38,667 bases of DNA, from the NCBI GenBank assembly GCA_030148085.1, contig JASBUF010000016.1, positions 1-38,667 of the forward strand, read 5' to 3'. The stretch comes from Methylophaga sp. Its GTDB lineage: Bacteria > Pseudomonadota > Gammaproteobacteria > Nitrosococcales > Methylophagaceae. The notes under the pieces were generated by a model that was given only the letters and a program-made list of their open reading frames with translations, was not told the origin of the DNA and did no database searches. The position numbers and the translations under genes were made by a program. Below are positions 31,001 through 38,667 of this stretch, piece after piece; within the stretch, counting starts at the first letter, position 1; every line of letters starts with the position of its first letter.

Positions 31001-32377
31001 TTAGCGAAGTTTACGTGCCCTGACGTTACGACCTTTGACCTTACCATTGGCAAGATAATTAAGGGCCTGCCGCAGTGCAGTTTGCTCGACGGCGACGTAG
31101 CTCGACATATCAAAGATATCAATCTTACCGATTTGGGCACCCACCAATCCTGCATCACCAGTCAACGCGCCCAGAATGTCGCCAGGACGGATTTTATTTT
31201 TTCTTCCCGCATCGATCTGAATCGTCACCATCGGCGCCTTGAGTGAATAAGCCGCTGCGCGATCCAGTGATGCCAGAACATCACAGGGGCAGGGCTGCTT
31301 GTGATAATCCTCGATCTTACTGATACGCTGTGATTCTGCCGGCGTTACGATACTCATGGCCAGACCTCGTTCACCCGCACGGCCTGTACGTCCGATACGG
31401 TGCACATAGACTTCAGGGTCTCTTGGCAATTCGAAGTTAATCACCATCTCTAAGGACTTAATATCCAGACCACGGGCAGCGACATCAGTCGCTACCAGTA
31501 CAGGGCAGCTGTTATTGGCGAACCTGACCAGAACCTGATCACGTTCACGTTGTTCCAGATCGCCATGAATTGCCAGAGCATCAATAGCGTTCGAATTAAG
31601 TAGTTCGGCGACCTCGTCACACTGCTTCTTGGTATGGCAGAACACTACACAGCTTTGTGGCTGATAATGTTGGAACAAGGCGAGCAGAGCGGTGTTGCGT
31701 TCATGCTTCTGAACTTCATAGAACACCTGTTCAATGACTTCTGGCTTATGTTCAGAGGCGACTTTCACTGCAGCAGGCTTACGCTGTATCTGACGACTCA
31801 TCTGATCGATGGTGTCAGGGTAGGTCGCAGAGAACAGTAGGGTCTGACGAGTACTGGGAGTCTGCCCTATAATGTCCTTCATGGCATCGGCAAAGCCCAT
31901 ATCCAACATGCGATCGGCTTCATCCAGTACCAGTGTTTTCAAACCATCGAGTTTGAGGGTGTTTTTACGCAGGTGATCCTGCACACGGCCCGGCGTACCC
32001 ACCACGATATGAGCACCGTGTTCCAGTGAACCTACTTGGGGGCCAAGAGGTTTACCGCCACAGAGCATGACCAGCTTGATATTGGGCATAAAGCGAGCGA
32101 GTTTACGTATTTCCTTACCCACTTGTTCCGCCAGTTCACGTGTCGGGCATAAGACAAGCGCCTGCACACCAAAGAATCGTGGATTCAGCATATTGAGCAG
32201 ACCGATACCGAAAGCAGCTGTTTTACCACTCCCCGTTTTTGCTTGGGCGAGGACATCACGACCACTCAGTATTAAAGGCAAACTCTCAGCCTGAACTGGC
32301 GTCATGTTGTGATAACCCAGTGAGTCGAGGGCGTCGAGCTGAGGTTTAGATAAGGATAGGGAGGTAAAGCTGGTCAT
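31001..32377 (-). CDS. dbpA: ATP-dependent RNA helicase DbpA
   Basis: A 458-residue DEAD-box helicase involved in 50S ribosome assembly. Motifs are Q-motif MTPVQAESLP, Walker A AQAKTGSGKT (44-53), PTRELA, GTPGR, DEAD (VLDEADRM), SAT, the C-terminal ATDVAARGLD and HRIGRTGRAG. The last 75 residues are a DbpA-type RNA-binding domain (TIQIDAGRKNKIRPGDILGALTG...GKIDIFDMSSYVAVE), which recognises hairpin 92 of 23S rRNA and separates DbpA from RhlE or SrmB. Length matches the E. coli protein. Confidence 0.95.
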   Translation of the reverse strand: MTSFTSLSLSKPQLDALDSLGYHNMTPVQAESLPLILSGRDVLAQAKTGSGKTAAFGIGLLNMLNPRFFGVQALVLCPTRELAEQVGKEIRKLARFMPNIKLVMLCGGKPLGPQVGSLEHGAHIVVGTPGRVQDHLRKNTLKLDGLKTLVLDEADRMLDMGFADAMKDIIGQTPSTRQTLLFSATYPDTIDQMSRQIQRKPAAVKVASEHKPEVIEQVFYEVQKHERNTALLALFQHYQPQSCVVFCHTKKQCDEVAELLNSNAIDALAIHGDLEQRERDQVLVRFANNSCPVLVATDVAARGLDIKSLEMVINFELPRDPEVYVHRIGRTGRAGERGLAMSIVTPAESQRISKIEDYHKQPCPCDVLASLDRAAAYSLKAPMVTIQIDAGRKNKIRPGDILGALTGDAGLVGAQIGKIDIFDMSSYVAVEQTALRQALNYLANGKVKGRNVRARKLR

Positions 32378-32430
32378 AATGATGGTGGTCGATATAAAGG
32401 AATGAGGCGAAAGGTGCCTGAGGACAAAAA

Positions 32431-32462
32431 CAAAAAAGCCCTGAAAATTTCTTTCCAGGGCT
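32431..32462 (-). terminator. Terminator after tRNA-Asn
   Basis: On the minus strand AGCCCTG (32462-32456) pairs with CAGGGCT (32443-32437), then six Ts. It lies 16 bases beyond the 3' end of the tRNA gene. Confidence 0.85.
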
Positions 32463-32477
32463 CTTTAGAATCTTGTA

Positions 32478-32553
32478 TGGCTCCCCGAGCTGGACTCGAA
32501 CCAGCGACCCAATGATTAACAGTCATTTGCTCTACCAACTGAGCTATCGGGGA
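32478..32553 (-). tRNA. tRNA-Asn (anticodon GTT)
   Basis: A 76-base cloverleaf read on the minus strand: acceptor TCCCCGA/TCGGGGA, D-arm GCTCAGTTGGTAGAGC, anticodon loop CTGTTAA with anticodon GTT, TPsiC loop TTCGAGT, and encoded CCA. It has its own promoter and terminator. Confidence 0.98.
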
Positions 32554-32567
32554 ACAGAAAGATGCGT

Positions 32568-32596
32568 ATGATAGAGGCTTGATCAGGGTAGGTCAA
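32568..32596 (-). promoter_or_regulatory. Promoter of tRNA-Asn
   Basis: Minus-strand TTGACC (32596-32591), 17-base spacer, TATCAT (32573-32568), about 15 bases before the tRNA 5' end. It overlaps a perfect nine-base inverted repeat GAGGCTTGA/TCAAGCCTC (32574-32601) that can also act as the 3' hairpin of aspC. Confidence 0.7.
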
Positions 32597-32617
32597 GCCT
32601 CGATTTACATTAATTTC

Positions 32618-33802
32618 CTAGCCGATAAATTCTGCCAGTCGTTTCAGTGCGTTACGAAGGTTGTCTTCGCTGGTGGCAATCGACAGACGGATATGGTTTT
32701 TTAATCCGAACGCCGTACCGGGTACTACGGCTACGCCTTTATCGACCAGCAGCGCTTCGGCAAAGTCCAGATCGTCTTTCAATTCTGGCTTACGGTTGAG
32801 CACACCAGCGATGTTCGGGAACACGTAGAAGGTGCCGTCAGTTTCGATACAGTCGACGCCGTCCATCTCATTCAAACTGGCCACCACAAAGTCATGACGC
32901 TTTTTGAATTCAACCAGCATGCTGTCGATGCAAGACTGATCACCATTCAGGGCTTCAACAGAGGCGGCTTGAGAAATGGAGGTCGGGTTTGAAGTACTTT
33001 GTGACTGCACTTTCTTCATCGCAGCAATCAGATCAGCGGGCCCCGCTGCATAACCAATACGCCAGCCAGTCATCGAGTAGGCTTTGGAAACACCGTTCAT
33101 CACGATGGTGCGGTCATACAGATCCGGACAGACCATCACGATGTTGCTGAATGGCTCGTCTGCCCAGTAGATATGCTCATACATATCATCGGTAGCAATC
33201 AAAATATCCGGGTATTTACGCAGCACATCACCCAAGGCTTCCAGTTCAGCTTTGCTGTAGGCCATGCCTGTCGGGTTAGATGGGCTGTTGATCACAAACA
33301 GACGGGTTTTGTCTGTAATTGCCGCTTCCAGTTGAGCAGGTGTGATTTTGAACTCGTTTTCTTGACCGGCTTCGATAATGACTGGCGTGGCATCAGCCAG
33401 CAAAGTCATGTCCGGGTAGGAAACCCAGTAAGGAGCCGGTATGATGACTTCGTCGCCTTCCTGCAGATAAGCCTGAGCCAGGTTGAAGAAGCTTTGCTTA
33501 CCACCGACGGAAACCAATACTTGTTTCGCTTCGTAGTTCAGGCCATTGTCACGGGCGAACTTTTTAATGATGGCCTGTTTCAAATCAGCAGTGCCATCCA
33601 CAGGCGTATATTTGGTCATGCCATTATTTATAGCTGTAATGGCAGCTTGCTTAATGTGTTCTGGTGTATCGAAGTCGGGTTCACCCGCACCTAGACCAAT
33701 CACATCTTTCCCCTCGGCTCTGAGTGCCGCAGCACGGGCAGTGATAGCAAGAGTAGGAGAAGGTTTGATGTTTTGAACGCGTTGGGACAGCTTGATAGTC
33801 AA
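32618..33802 (-). CDS. aspC: Aspartate aminotransferase (class I pyridoxal-phosphate aminotransferase)
   Basis: A 394-residue PLP enzyme interconverting aspartate/2-oxoglutarate and oxaloacetate/glutamate. The PLP Lys240 is in NGVSKAYSMTGWRIGYAAG; other family marks are GAGEPDFDTPEHI, YTPVDGTADLK, SPSNPTGMAYS and the substrate-binding Arg in HIRLSIA near the C-terminus. It belongs to the I-beta/gamma group shared with thermophile and alphaproteobacterial AspC rather than the E. coli I-alpha enzyme, so some prephenate activity is possible. It is divergent from uvrB with an 80-base shared promoter gap. Confidence 0.9.
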   Translation of the reverse strand: MTIKLSQRVQNIKPSPTLAITARAAALRAEGKDVIGLGAGEPDFDTPEHIKQAAITAINNGMTKYTPVDGTADLKQAIIKKFARDNGLNYEAKQVLVSVGGKQSFFNLAQAYLQEGDEVIIPAPYWVSYPDMTLLADATPVIIEAGQENEFKITPAQLEAAITDKTRLFVINSPSNPTGMAYSKAELEALGDVLRKYPDILIATDDMYEHIYWADEPFSNIVMVCPDLYDRTIVMNGVSKAYSMTGWRIGYAAGPADLIAAMKKVQSQSTSNPTSISQAASVEALNGDQSCIDSMLVEFKKRHDFVVASLNEMDGVDCIETDGTFYVFPNIAGVLNRKPELKDDLDFAEALLVDKGVAVVPGTAFGLKNHIRLSIATSEDNLRNALKRLAEFIG

Positions 33803-33882
33803 AATCTTTCCTTACTAAAAAACACGATAAATTGATAACGAACTCAGTAATATACGCCAAACTAAATCGATGCTAAAGACGT

Positions 33883-35892
33883 ATGAGTAAAGAATTTCAG
33901 TTAGTCAGCGAGTTTTCTCCGGCCGGTGATCAGCCGACCGCGATTAAAGCTTTGATCGAGGGCTTGGACAACGGTGAAATGTGGCAAACCCTGTTGGGTG
34001 TCACCGGTTCAGGTAAGACCTTCACCATTGCCAATGTTGCGCAAGCGGTGCAACGTCCAGTCATGGTTTTGGCGCCGAATAAAACCCTCGCTGCGCAACT
34101 TTACAGTGAAATGAAAGAGTTCTTCCCCAACAACGCGGTGGAGTATTTCGTTTCCTATTACGACTACTACCAGCCGGAAGCGTATGTGCCGTCATCGGAC
34201 ACATTCATCGATAAGGATGCCTCGGTGAACGAGCAGATAGAACAGATGCGTCTGTCGGCAACCAAGGCCATGCTCGAGCGACGCGACGCGATTATCGTAT
34301 CAAGTGTGTCCTGTATTTACGGTCTGGGTGAAAAAGATGCCTATCTGGAAATGGTGTTGCATCTGGTGCAAGGCGATGTCATCAACCAGCGAGACATTCT
34401 GCGGCGCCTGACTGAGCTGCAATACACCCGCAATGATGTTGAATTGCACCGTGGTACGTATCGTGTGCGTGGTGAAGTCATTGATATCTTCCCGGCAGAA
34501 TCCGAGCGTGACGCGGTACGAGTCGAGTTATTCGATGATGAGATTGAGCAAATCAGCTATTTCGATCCGCTGACTGGAGAAGTGCTGCAGCGCATGAGTC
34601 GCATCACTATTTATCCGAAAACCCACTATGTCACGCCGAGAGACAGTTTGCTCAAGGCAGTCGATGCCATCAAAGAAGAACTGCGTGAGCGGCTCCAAGA
34701 ACTGAATGAACAGAACAAACTGGTGGAAGCTCAGCGTTTAGAGCAACGTACACGATTTGATATCGAAATGTTGCTGGAACTGGGCTACTGCAACGGCATC
34801 GAAAACTATTCGAGACACCTTTCCGGTCGTAATGGCGGTGAAGCGCCACCGACTTTGTTCGATTACCTACCCGCTGATGCCATATTGGTGATTGATGAGA
34901 GTCACGTGATGGTGCCGCAGATTGGTGCCATGTATAAAGGCGACCGGTCGCGTAAAGAAACGTTGGTCAATTACGGCTTCCGTCTGCCTTCGGCGTTGGA
35001 CAATCGTCCTCTAAGGTTTGAAGAATGGGAAAAACTGGCGCCACAAACCATTTTTGTGTCGGCAACACCAGGTAAGTACGAAGGCGAACATTCCAGCACA
35101 GTGGTAGAGCAGGTGGTCCGACCAACAGGGCTGGTGGACCCTCAGATTGAAATCCGTCCCGTGGGCACACAGGTCGACGATTTGTTATCCGAAATCAATA
35201 AACGTACAGCTGTTAATGAACGTGTACTGGTCACGACGCTGACTAAACGTATGGCTGAGGACTTAACCGAGTACCTGCGTGAGCACAATGTCAAAGTGCG
35301 TTATCTGCATTCCGATATTGATACGGTTGAGAGGGTAGAGATCATCCGCGATCTGCGTTTGGGGGAATTTGACGTATTGATTGGCATCAACTTGCTGCGT
35401 GAGGGGTTGGATATTCCTGAAGTGTCGCTGGTAGCCATTCTTGATGCTGACAAAGAAGGTTTCCTGCGCAGTGACCGGTCATTGATTCAGACCATTGGCC
35501 GTGCAGCACGTAACCTGAACGGTAAAGCTATTTTATACGCCGATGAAATTACCGGGTCGATGCAAAGAGCGCTTGATGAGACTGAGCGTCGTCGTGAAAA
35601 ACAAATAGCGCATAACGAAGCTCACGGTATTACACCGCAAGGCATCAAAAAAGCGATCCGTACCGGTATGGATGATGCGACTGACAGGGGCGATAAGAAA
35701 GGGCTTGCTAAGGTCGCAGAAGAGCAGGCCAAATACGCAGCCATGAAGCCTCAGCAACTGGCCAAGCGCATTAATCAGATCGAGCAAGCGATGTATAAAC
35801 ACGCTCAAAACCTTGAATTTGAAGAAGCTGCCAAGCTGCGTGATGAACTTGAGCATCTGCGTAAAGTCGCTTTGGGTCCAGTTGCGGTATAA
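33883..35892 (+). CDS. uvrB: Excinuclease ABC subunit B
   Basis: A 669-residue DNA repair helicase-like ATPase that receives damaged DNA from UvrA and recruits UvrC. Walker A GVTGSGKT is at residues 39-46; the damage-probing beta-hairpin [12 protein letters not shown] follows near residue 93. Helicase motifs include VIDESHV, the SATPG block and QTIGRAARN, and a C-terminal UVR coiled coil ([15 protein letters not shown]) ends the protein. Length is normal. I see no CTG-N10-CAG LexA box in the 80 bases before the start, although uvrB is an SOS gene in many gammaproteobacteria. Confidence 0.97.
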   Translation: MSKEFQLVSEFSPAGDQPTAIKALIEGLDNGEMWQTLLGVTGSGKTFTIANVAQAVQRPVMVLAPNKTLAAQLYSEMKEFFPNNAVEYFVSYYDYYQPEAYVPSSDTFIDKDASVNEQIEQMRLSATKAMLERRDAIIVSSVSCIYGLGEKDAYLEMVLHLVQGDVINQRDILRRLTELQYTRNDVELHRGTYRVRGEVIDIFPAESERDAVRVELFDDEIEQISYFDPLTGEVLQRMSRITIYPKTHYVTPRDSLLKAVDAIKEELRERLQELNEQNKLVEAQRLEQRTRFDIEMLLELGYCNGIENYSRHLSGRNGGEAPPTLFDYLPADAILVIDESHVMVPQIGAMYKGDRSRKETLVNYGFRLPSALDNRPLRFEEWEKLAPQTIFVSATPGKYEGEHSSTVVEQVVRPTGLVDPQIEIRPVGTQVDDLLSEINKRTAVNERVLVTTLTKRMAEDLTEYLREHNVKVRYLHSDIDTVERVEIIRDLRLGEFDVLIGINLLREGLDIPEVSLVAILDADKEGFLRSDRSLIQTIGRAARNLNGKAILYADEITGSMQRALDETERRREKQIAHNEAHGITPQGIKKAIRTGMDDATDRGDKKGLAKVAEEQAKYAAMKPQQLAKRINQIEQAMYKHAQNLEFEEAAKLRDELEHLRKVALGPVAV

Positions 35893-35897
35893 AACAG

Positions 35898-35925
35898 TTG
35901 CATTTCAAAACAGGCTGCGTATAAT
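35898..35925 (+). promoter_or_regulatory. Promoter of tRNA-Val
   Basis: TTGCAT (35898-35903), 16 bases, then a perfect TATAAT (35920-35925), directly after the uvrB stop codon. The tRNA begins 17 bases downstream. Confidence 0.75.
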
Positions 35926-35941
35926 TTCGCAGCTTAACGGC

Positions 35942-36018
35942 AGGCGCGTAGCTCAGTTGGTTAGAGCACTACCTTGACATGGTAGGGGTCGGTGGTTCGA
36001 ATCCACTCGTGCCTACCA
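35942..36018 (+). tRNA. tRNA-Val (anticodon GAC)
   Basis: A 77-base cloverleaf: acceptor AGGCGCG/CGTGCCT, D-arm GCTCAGTTGGTTAGAGC, anticodon stem CTACC/GGTAG with loop TTGACAT (anticodon GAC), variable loop GGGTC, T-arm GGTGG/CCACT and encoded CCA. Mature 5' base is A, unusual for tRNA-Val, where G is more common. Confidence 0.96.
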
Positions 36019-36024
36019 AATAAT

Positions 36025-36046
36025 AAGCACCCATGGGTGCTTTTTT
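36025..36046 (+). terminator. Terminator after tRNA-Val
   Basis: AAGCACCC (36025-36032) pairs with GGGTGCTT (36035-36042), followed by a run of six Ts. It separates the tRNA unit from thrS. Confidence 0.88.
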
Positions 36047-36090
36047 GGTTTTTAAGGCCCCTCGTATAGGCCACAACCAAGGACAGTAAA

Positions 36091-38016
36091 ATGATTTCAG
36101 TCACTCTTCCTGATGGCAGTCAACGCCAGTTTGATCACCCCGTTTCTATTCACGATATTGCTTTTGACATCGGTGCTGGTTTAGCCCGTGCAGCCCTTGC
36201 TGGTAAGGTCAATGGCAAACTGGTCGATACCTCTTTTGTTATTGATAGCGATGCTGACGTTGCTATTGTCACCGAGCGTGATGAAGAAGGCCTCGACATC
36301 ATTCGTCATTCCACATCGCACTTGATGGCGCAGGCGGTCAAACAACTGTATCCGGAAGCTCAGGTCACCATTGGCCCTGTTATTGAGGACGGCTTCTACT
36401 ACGACTTTTCTTACCCGCAAGGCTTCACCCCAGATGATCTGGAAAAAATCCAGCAACGCATGGAAGAGATCGTTAGTCAGGATCTGCCTGTACAGCGTGA
36501 AGAAATTCCCCGCGATGCCGGTATTCAAATGTTCCGTGATATGGGCGAAGACTATAAGGCGGAAATCCTCGAAGATATTCCACAGGGCGAAGTGCTGTCT
36601 GTTTACCGTCAGGGTGATTTCGTCGACCTTTGCCGCGGTCCACACGTTCCGAGCACAGGCAAACTGAAAGCCTTCAAACTGATGAAGCTGGCAGGAGCCT
36701 ACTGGCGTGGTAATTCAGAGAATGAAATGCTGCAACGTGTTTACGGTACCGCATGGCAAGATAAAAAAGCGCTGAAAGGCTACCTGCACCGTCTTGAAGA
36801 GGCTGAAAAGCGCGATCATCGCAAGATTGCCAAGAGTCTGGATCTGTTCCACCTGCAGGAAGAAGCGGCAGGCATGATATTCTGGCATGACAACGGCTGG
36901 CGTATCTACCGTGAGGTAGAAAACTACATCCGTAACGTGTTGCGTGATAATGGTTATCAGGAAGTCCGTACACCGCAGGTGGTTGATCGTACTTTGTGGG
37001 AAAAATCCGGTCACTGGGACAAATTCGGTGACATGATTTTCAGCACGCATTCTGAAAACCGTGACTATGCAGTAAAACCAATGAACTGCCCATGCCACAT
37101 CCAGATTTTTAATCAAGGCTTGAAGAGCTACCGTGATCTGCCATTACGTATGGCTGAATTCGGCTCCTGCCACCGTAATGAACCATCAGGTACCTTGCAC
37201 GGACTGATGCGTCTGCGTGGCTTTACTCAGGATGATGCGCATATTTTCTGTACCGAAGATCAAATTCAGTCAGAAGTAGCGACCTTTATTTCCTTGCTGC
37301 ATGAAGTCTATGCTGACTTTGGCTTTAACGAGATTATCGTCAAGCTGTCTACCCGTCCGGAAAACCGCGTCGGTAGTGATGAAGTCTGGGATAAGGCAGA
37401 ACATGCGCTGGAACAAGCGCTGAATGCCGCTGAACTGGACTGGGAACTGCAGCCGGGTGAAGGCGCATTCTACGGGCCGAAAATTGAATTCTCATTGAAA
37501 GACTGTCTAAACCGCGTCTGGCAGTGTGGCACCATTCAGGTCGACTTCTCTATGCCGGGTCGCCTGGATGCAAGCTATGTCGCAGATGATGGCAGTAAAC
37601 AAGTGCCGGTTATGCTGCACCGCGCTATCCTCGGATCGCTTGAACGTTTCATCGGTATTCTGATTGAAGAATACGCTGGCGCCTTCCCAACATGGCTTGC
37701 ACCTAAGCAGGCAATGGTGATGGGAATCAGTGATAAACAGTCTGATTACGTCAAACAAATTGCTCAAGATTTGCAGAAACAAGGCTTTAGAGTCGAAACA
37801 GACTTGAGAAACGAGAAGATTGGCTTTAAAATACGCGAGCATACTCTTCGGCGCGTCCCTTATTTGTTGGTCGTAGGTGAGCGCGAAGAACAGGATCAAG
37901 CCGTGGCGGTACGTACCCGCAAGGGCGAAGACTTAGGTGCAATGTCACTTCAAGACTTCGCTAACTTGCTAAAAGAGGACGTTGGTCGCCGCGGTCGAAT
38001 TATTTTAGAGGACTAG
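36091..38016 (+). CDS. thrS: Threonyl-tRNA synthetase
   Basis: A 641-residue class II synthetase. Domains in order are TGS (about 1-61), the editing domain with [10 protein letters not shown] and the [10 protein letters not shown] zinc-type site, the catalytic core with [10 protein letters not shown] (zinc Cys), motif 2 [26 protein letters not shown] and motif 3 region [21 protein letters not shown], and the C-terminal anticodon domain. Length matches E. coli ThrS. AAGGA precedes the ATG. It heads the conserved thrS-infC-rpmI-rplT cluster; the 45-base leader after the terminator seems too short for an E. coli-like tRNA-mimic operator. Confidence 0.97.
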   Translation: MISVTLPDGSQRQFDHPVSIHDIAFDIGAGLARAALAGKVNGKLVDTSFVIDSDADVAIVTERDEEGLDIIRHSTSHLMAQAVKQLYPEAQVTIGPVIEDGFYYDFSYPQGFTPDDLEKIQQRMEEIVSQDLPVQREEIPRDAGIQMFRDMGEDYKAEILEDIPQGEVLSVYRQGDFVDLCRGPHVPSTGKLKAFKLMKLAGAYWRGNSENEMLQRVYGTAWQDKKALKGYLHRLEEAEKRDHRKIAKSLDLFHLQEEAAGMIFWHDNGWRIYREVENYIRNVLRDNGYQEVRTPQVVDRTLWEKSGHWDKFGDMIFSTHSENRDYAVKPMNCPCHIQIFNQGLKSYRDLPLRMAEFGSCHRNEPSGTLHGLMRLRGFTQDDAHIFCTEDQIQSEVATFISLLHEVYADFGFNEIIVKLSTRPENRVGSDEVWDKAEHALEQALNAAELDWELQPGEGAFYGPKIEFSLKDCLNRVWQCGTIQVDFSMPGRLDASYVADDGSKQVPVMLHRAILGSLERFIGILIEEYAGAFPTWLAPKQAMVMGISDKQSDYVKQIAQDLQKQGFRVETDLRNEKIGFKIREHTLRRVPYLLVVGEREEQDQAVAVRTRKGEDLGAMSLQDFANLLKEDVGRRGRIILED

Positions 38017-38019
38017 AAC

Positions 38020-38538
38020 ATCGCTACAGATCAAAGACGGCTGAATGGTGAAATCACAGCCAAAGAAGTACGATTAACTGATTCTAATGGTGAAGCGCTT
38101 GGCATTGTCTCGATTAAAGAGGCCTTGTTAAAAGCAGAAGAAGCCGATTTGGATTTGGTGGAAATTGCCCCGACGGCAAAACCACCGGTATGCCGTATCA
38201 TGGATTACGGCAAGTTTTTGTTTGAGGAAGGCAAGAAAAAAGCCGAAGCTCGTAAAAAGCAAAAACAAATCCAGGTTAAGGAAGTTAAATTCCGACCTGG
38301 AACCGAAGAAGGGGATTATCAGGTAAAACTACGCAACCTGATACGTTTCCTAGAAAGTGGTAACAAAGCTAAAGTCAGCCTGCGTTTTCGTGGACGTGAA
38401 ATGGCGCATCAGGACCTGGGTCTGAAACTACTCGAACGAGTAGCGGAAGATCTGAAAGAGTTGTCCAGCGTCGAACAACGTCCTAAGAAAGAAGGGCGTC
38501 AAATGACAATGGTTTTGGCACCGAACAGTAAAAAATAA
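38020..38538 (+). CDS. infC: Translation initiation factor IF-3, with non-AUG start
   Basis: A 172-residue factor that prevents premature 30S-50S joining and checks the start codon. After the thrS stop (TAG at 38014-38016) the same frame runs on without any ATG, GTG or TTG until codon 36 (TTG at 38125). A start there would delete most of the N-terminal domain, including [14 protein letters not shown] and [10 protein letters not shown]. The first plausible start is ATC at 38020, with GAGGA at 38008-38012 seven bases upstream. This fits the known rule that infC uses a rare start codon so that IF-3 represses its own translation. The rest ([49 protein letters not shown]) is typical IF-3. Confidence 0.93.
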   Translation: MATDQRRLNGEITAKEVRLTDSNGEALGIVSIKEALLKAEEADLDLVEIAPTAKPPVCRIMDYGKFLFEEGKKKAEARKKQKQIQVKEVKFRPGTEEGDYQVKLRNLIRFLESGNKAKVSLRFRGREMAHQDLGLKLLERVAEDLKELSSVEQRPKKEGRQMTMVLAPNSKK

Positions 38539-38570
38539 CTACATAAATCAATGCGGAGTTGTTAAATACA

Positions 38571-38667
38571 ATGCCTAAGTTAAAAAACCATAGTGGTGCC
38601 GCCAAGCGTTTCAAACGTACTGGTAGCGGAAAATTCAAGCGTTCACAAGCTTTCACTAGTCACATCC
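38571..38667 (+). CDS. rpmI: Ribosomal protein bL35, 5' part
   Basis: The first 32 codons are visible: [20 protein letters not shown] and onward, the standard bL35 opening (usual MPKMKT-type start). GGAG at 38555-38558 precedes the ATG. The gene continues past the window; rplT is expected next. Confidence 0.95.
   Translation, partial: MPKLKNHSGAAKRFKRTGSGKFKRSQAFTSHI

Noticed and set aside
33803..33882. LexA (SOS) box upstream of uvrB
   Set aside because: I searched for CTG-N10-CAG in the 80-base gap and found no match.
36047..36090. tRNA-mimic operator in the thrS leader, as in E. coli
   Set aside because: Only about 44 bases separate the tRNA-Val terminator from the thrS start, and I see no anticodon-like stem-loop.
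1..38667. CRISPR arrays, insertion sequences or prophage genes
   Set aside because: No regularly spaced repeats, transposase, integrase or phage structural genes are visible; the window reads as ordinary chromosome.

Overview
The window looks like chromosomal DNA of a gammaproteobacterium, most probably a marine or halophilic methylotroph of the Methylophaga type. This is an inference from gene content: a methanol/ethanol-family PQQ dehydrogenase, an FdhD formate dehydrogenase maturation factor, a glucosylglycerate solute cluster, and gamma-type thrS-infC-rpmI, DbpA, YciA and NsrR. I see no insertion sequence, prophage, integrase or CRISPR array.

Region 1 (1-9265, + strand) is a nitrate uptake and regulation locus. 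It holds the 3' end of an ANTAR antiterminator (NasT type), an apparent sigma-54 promoter with an upstream NtrC-like site, a leader with an A1/G4 hexaloop hairpin and a terminator, and the ABC nitrate transporter nrtA-nrtB-nrtC. An EAL-domain protein follows, then a second sigma-54 promoter driving a NarK-type MFS nitrate transporter, a fused PP2C phosphatase/Ser-Thr kinase, and an NsrR-like regulator. No nitrate or nitrite reductase gene lies in the window.

Region 2 (9260-18102, - strand) holds a CHAD protein translationally coupled to a SixA-type phosphatase, a degenerate GGDEF protein, and the most interesting block, 17078 down to 11421. That block encodes a glycerate kinase/HAD phosphatase fusion, glucosyl-3-phosphoglycerate synthase, a GH13_18 phosphorylase and GalU. 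Together these could form a closed loop: glycerate to 3-phosphoglycerate, to glucosyl-3-phosphoglycerate, to glucosylglycerate, then phosphorolysis to glucose-1-phosphate plus glycerate, with GalU regenerating UDP-glucose. A DmeF-like metal exporter lies upstream.

Region 3 (18103-20076) has a 660-base gap with a good candidate small RNA on the minus strand, fdhD, and a small Cys-rich membrane-anchored protein.

Region 4 (28903 down to 20182, - strand) is a tightly overlapping six-gene fatty acid operon: a permuted papain-like hydrolase, FadE, thiolase, FadB/J-type protein, acyl-CoA ligase and YciA thioesterase. A lipoprotein-type PQQ dehydrogenase diverges from it at 29088.

Region 5 (31001-38667) is housekeeping: dbpA, tRNA-Asn, aspC, uvrB, tRNA-Val, thrS, infC (with a non-AUG start) and the start of rpmI.
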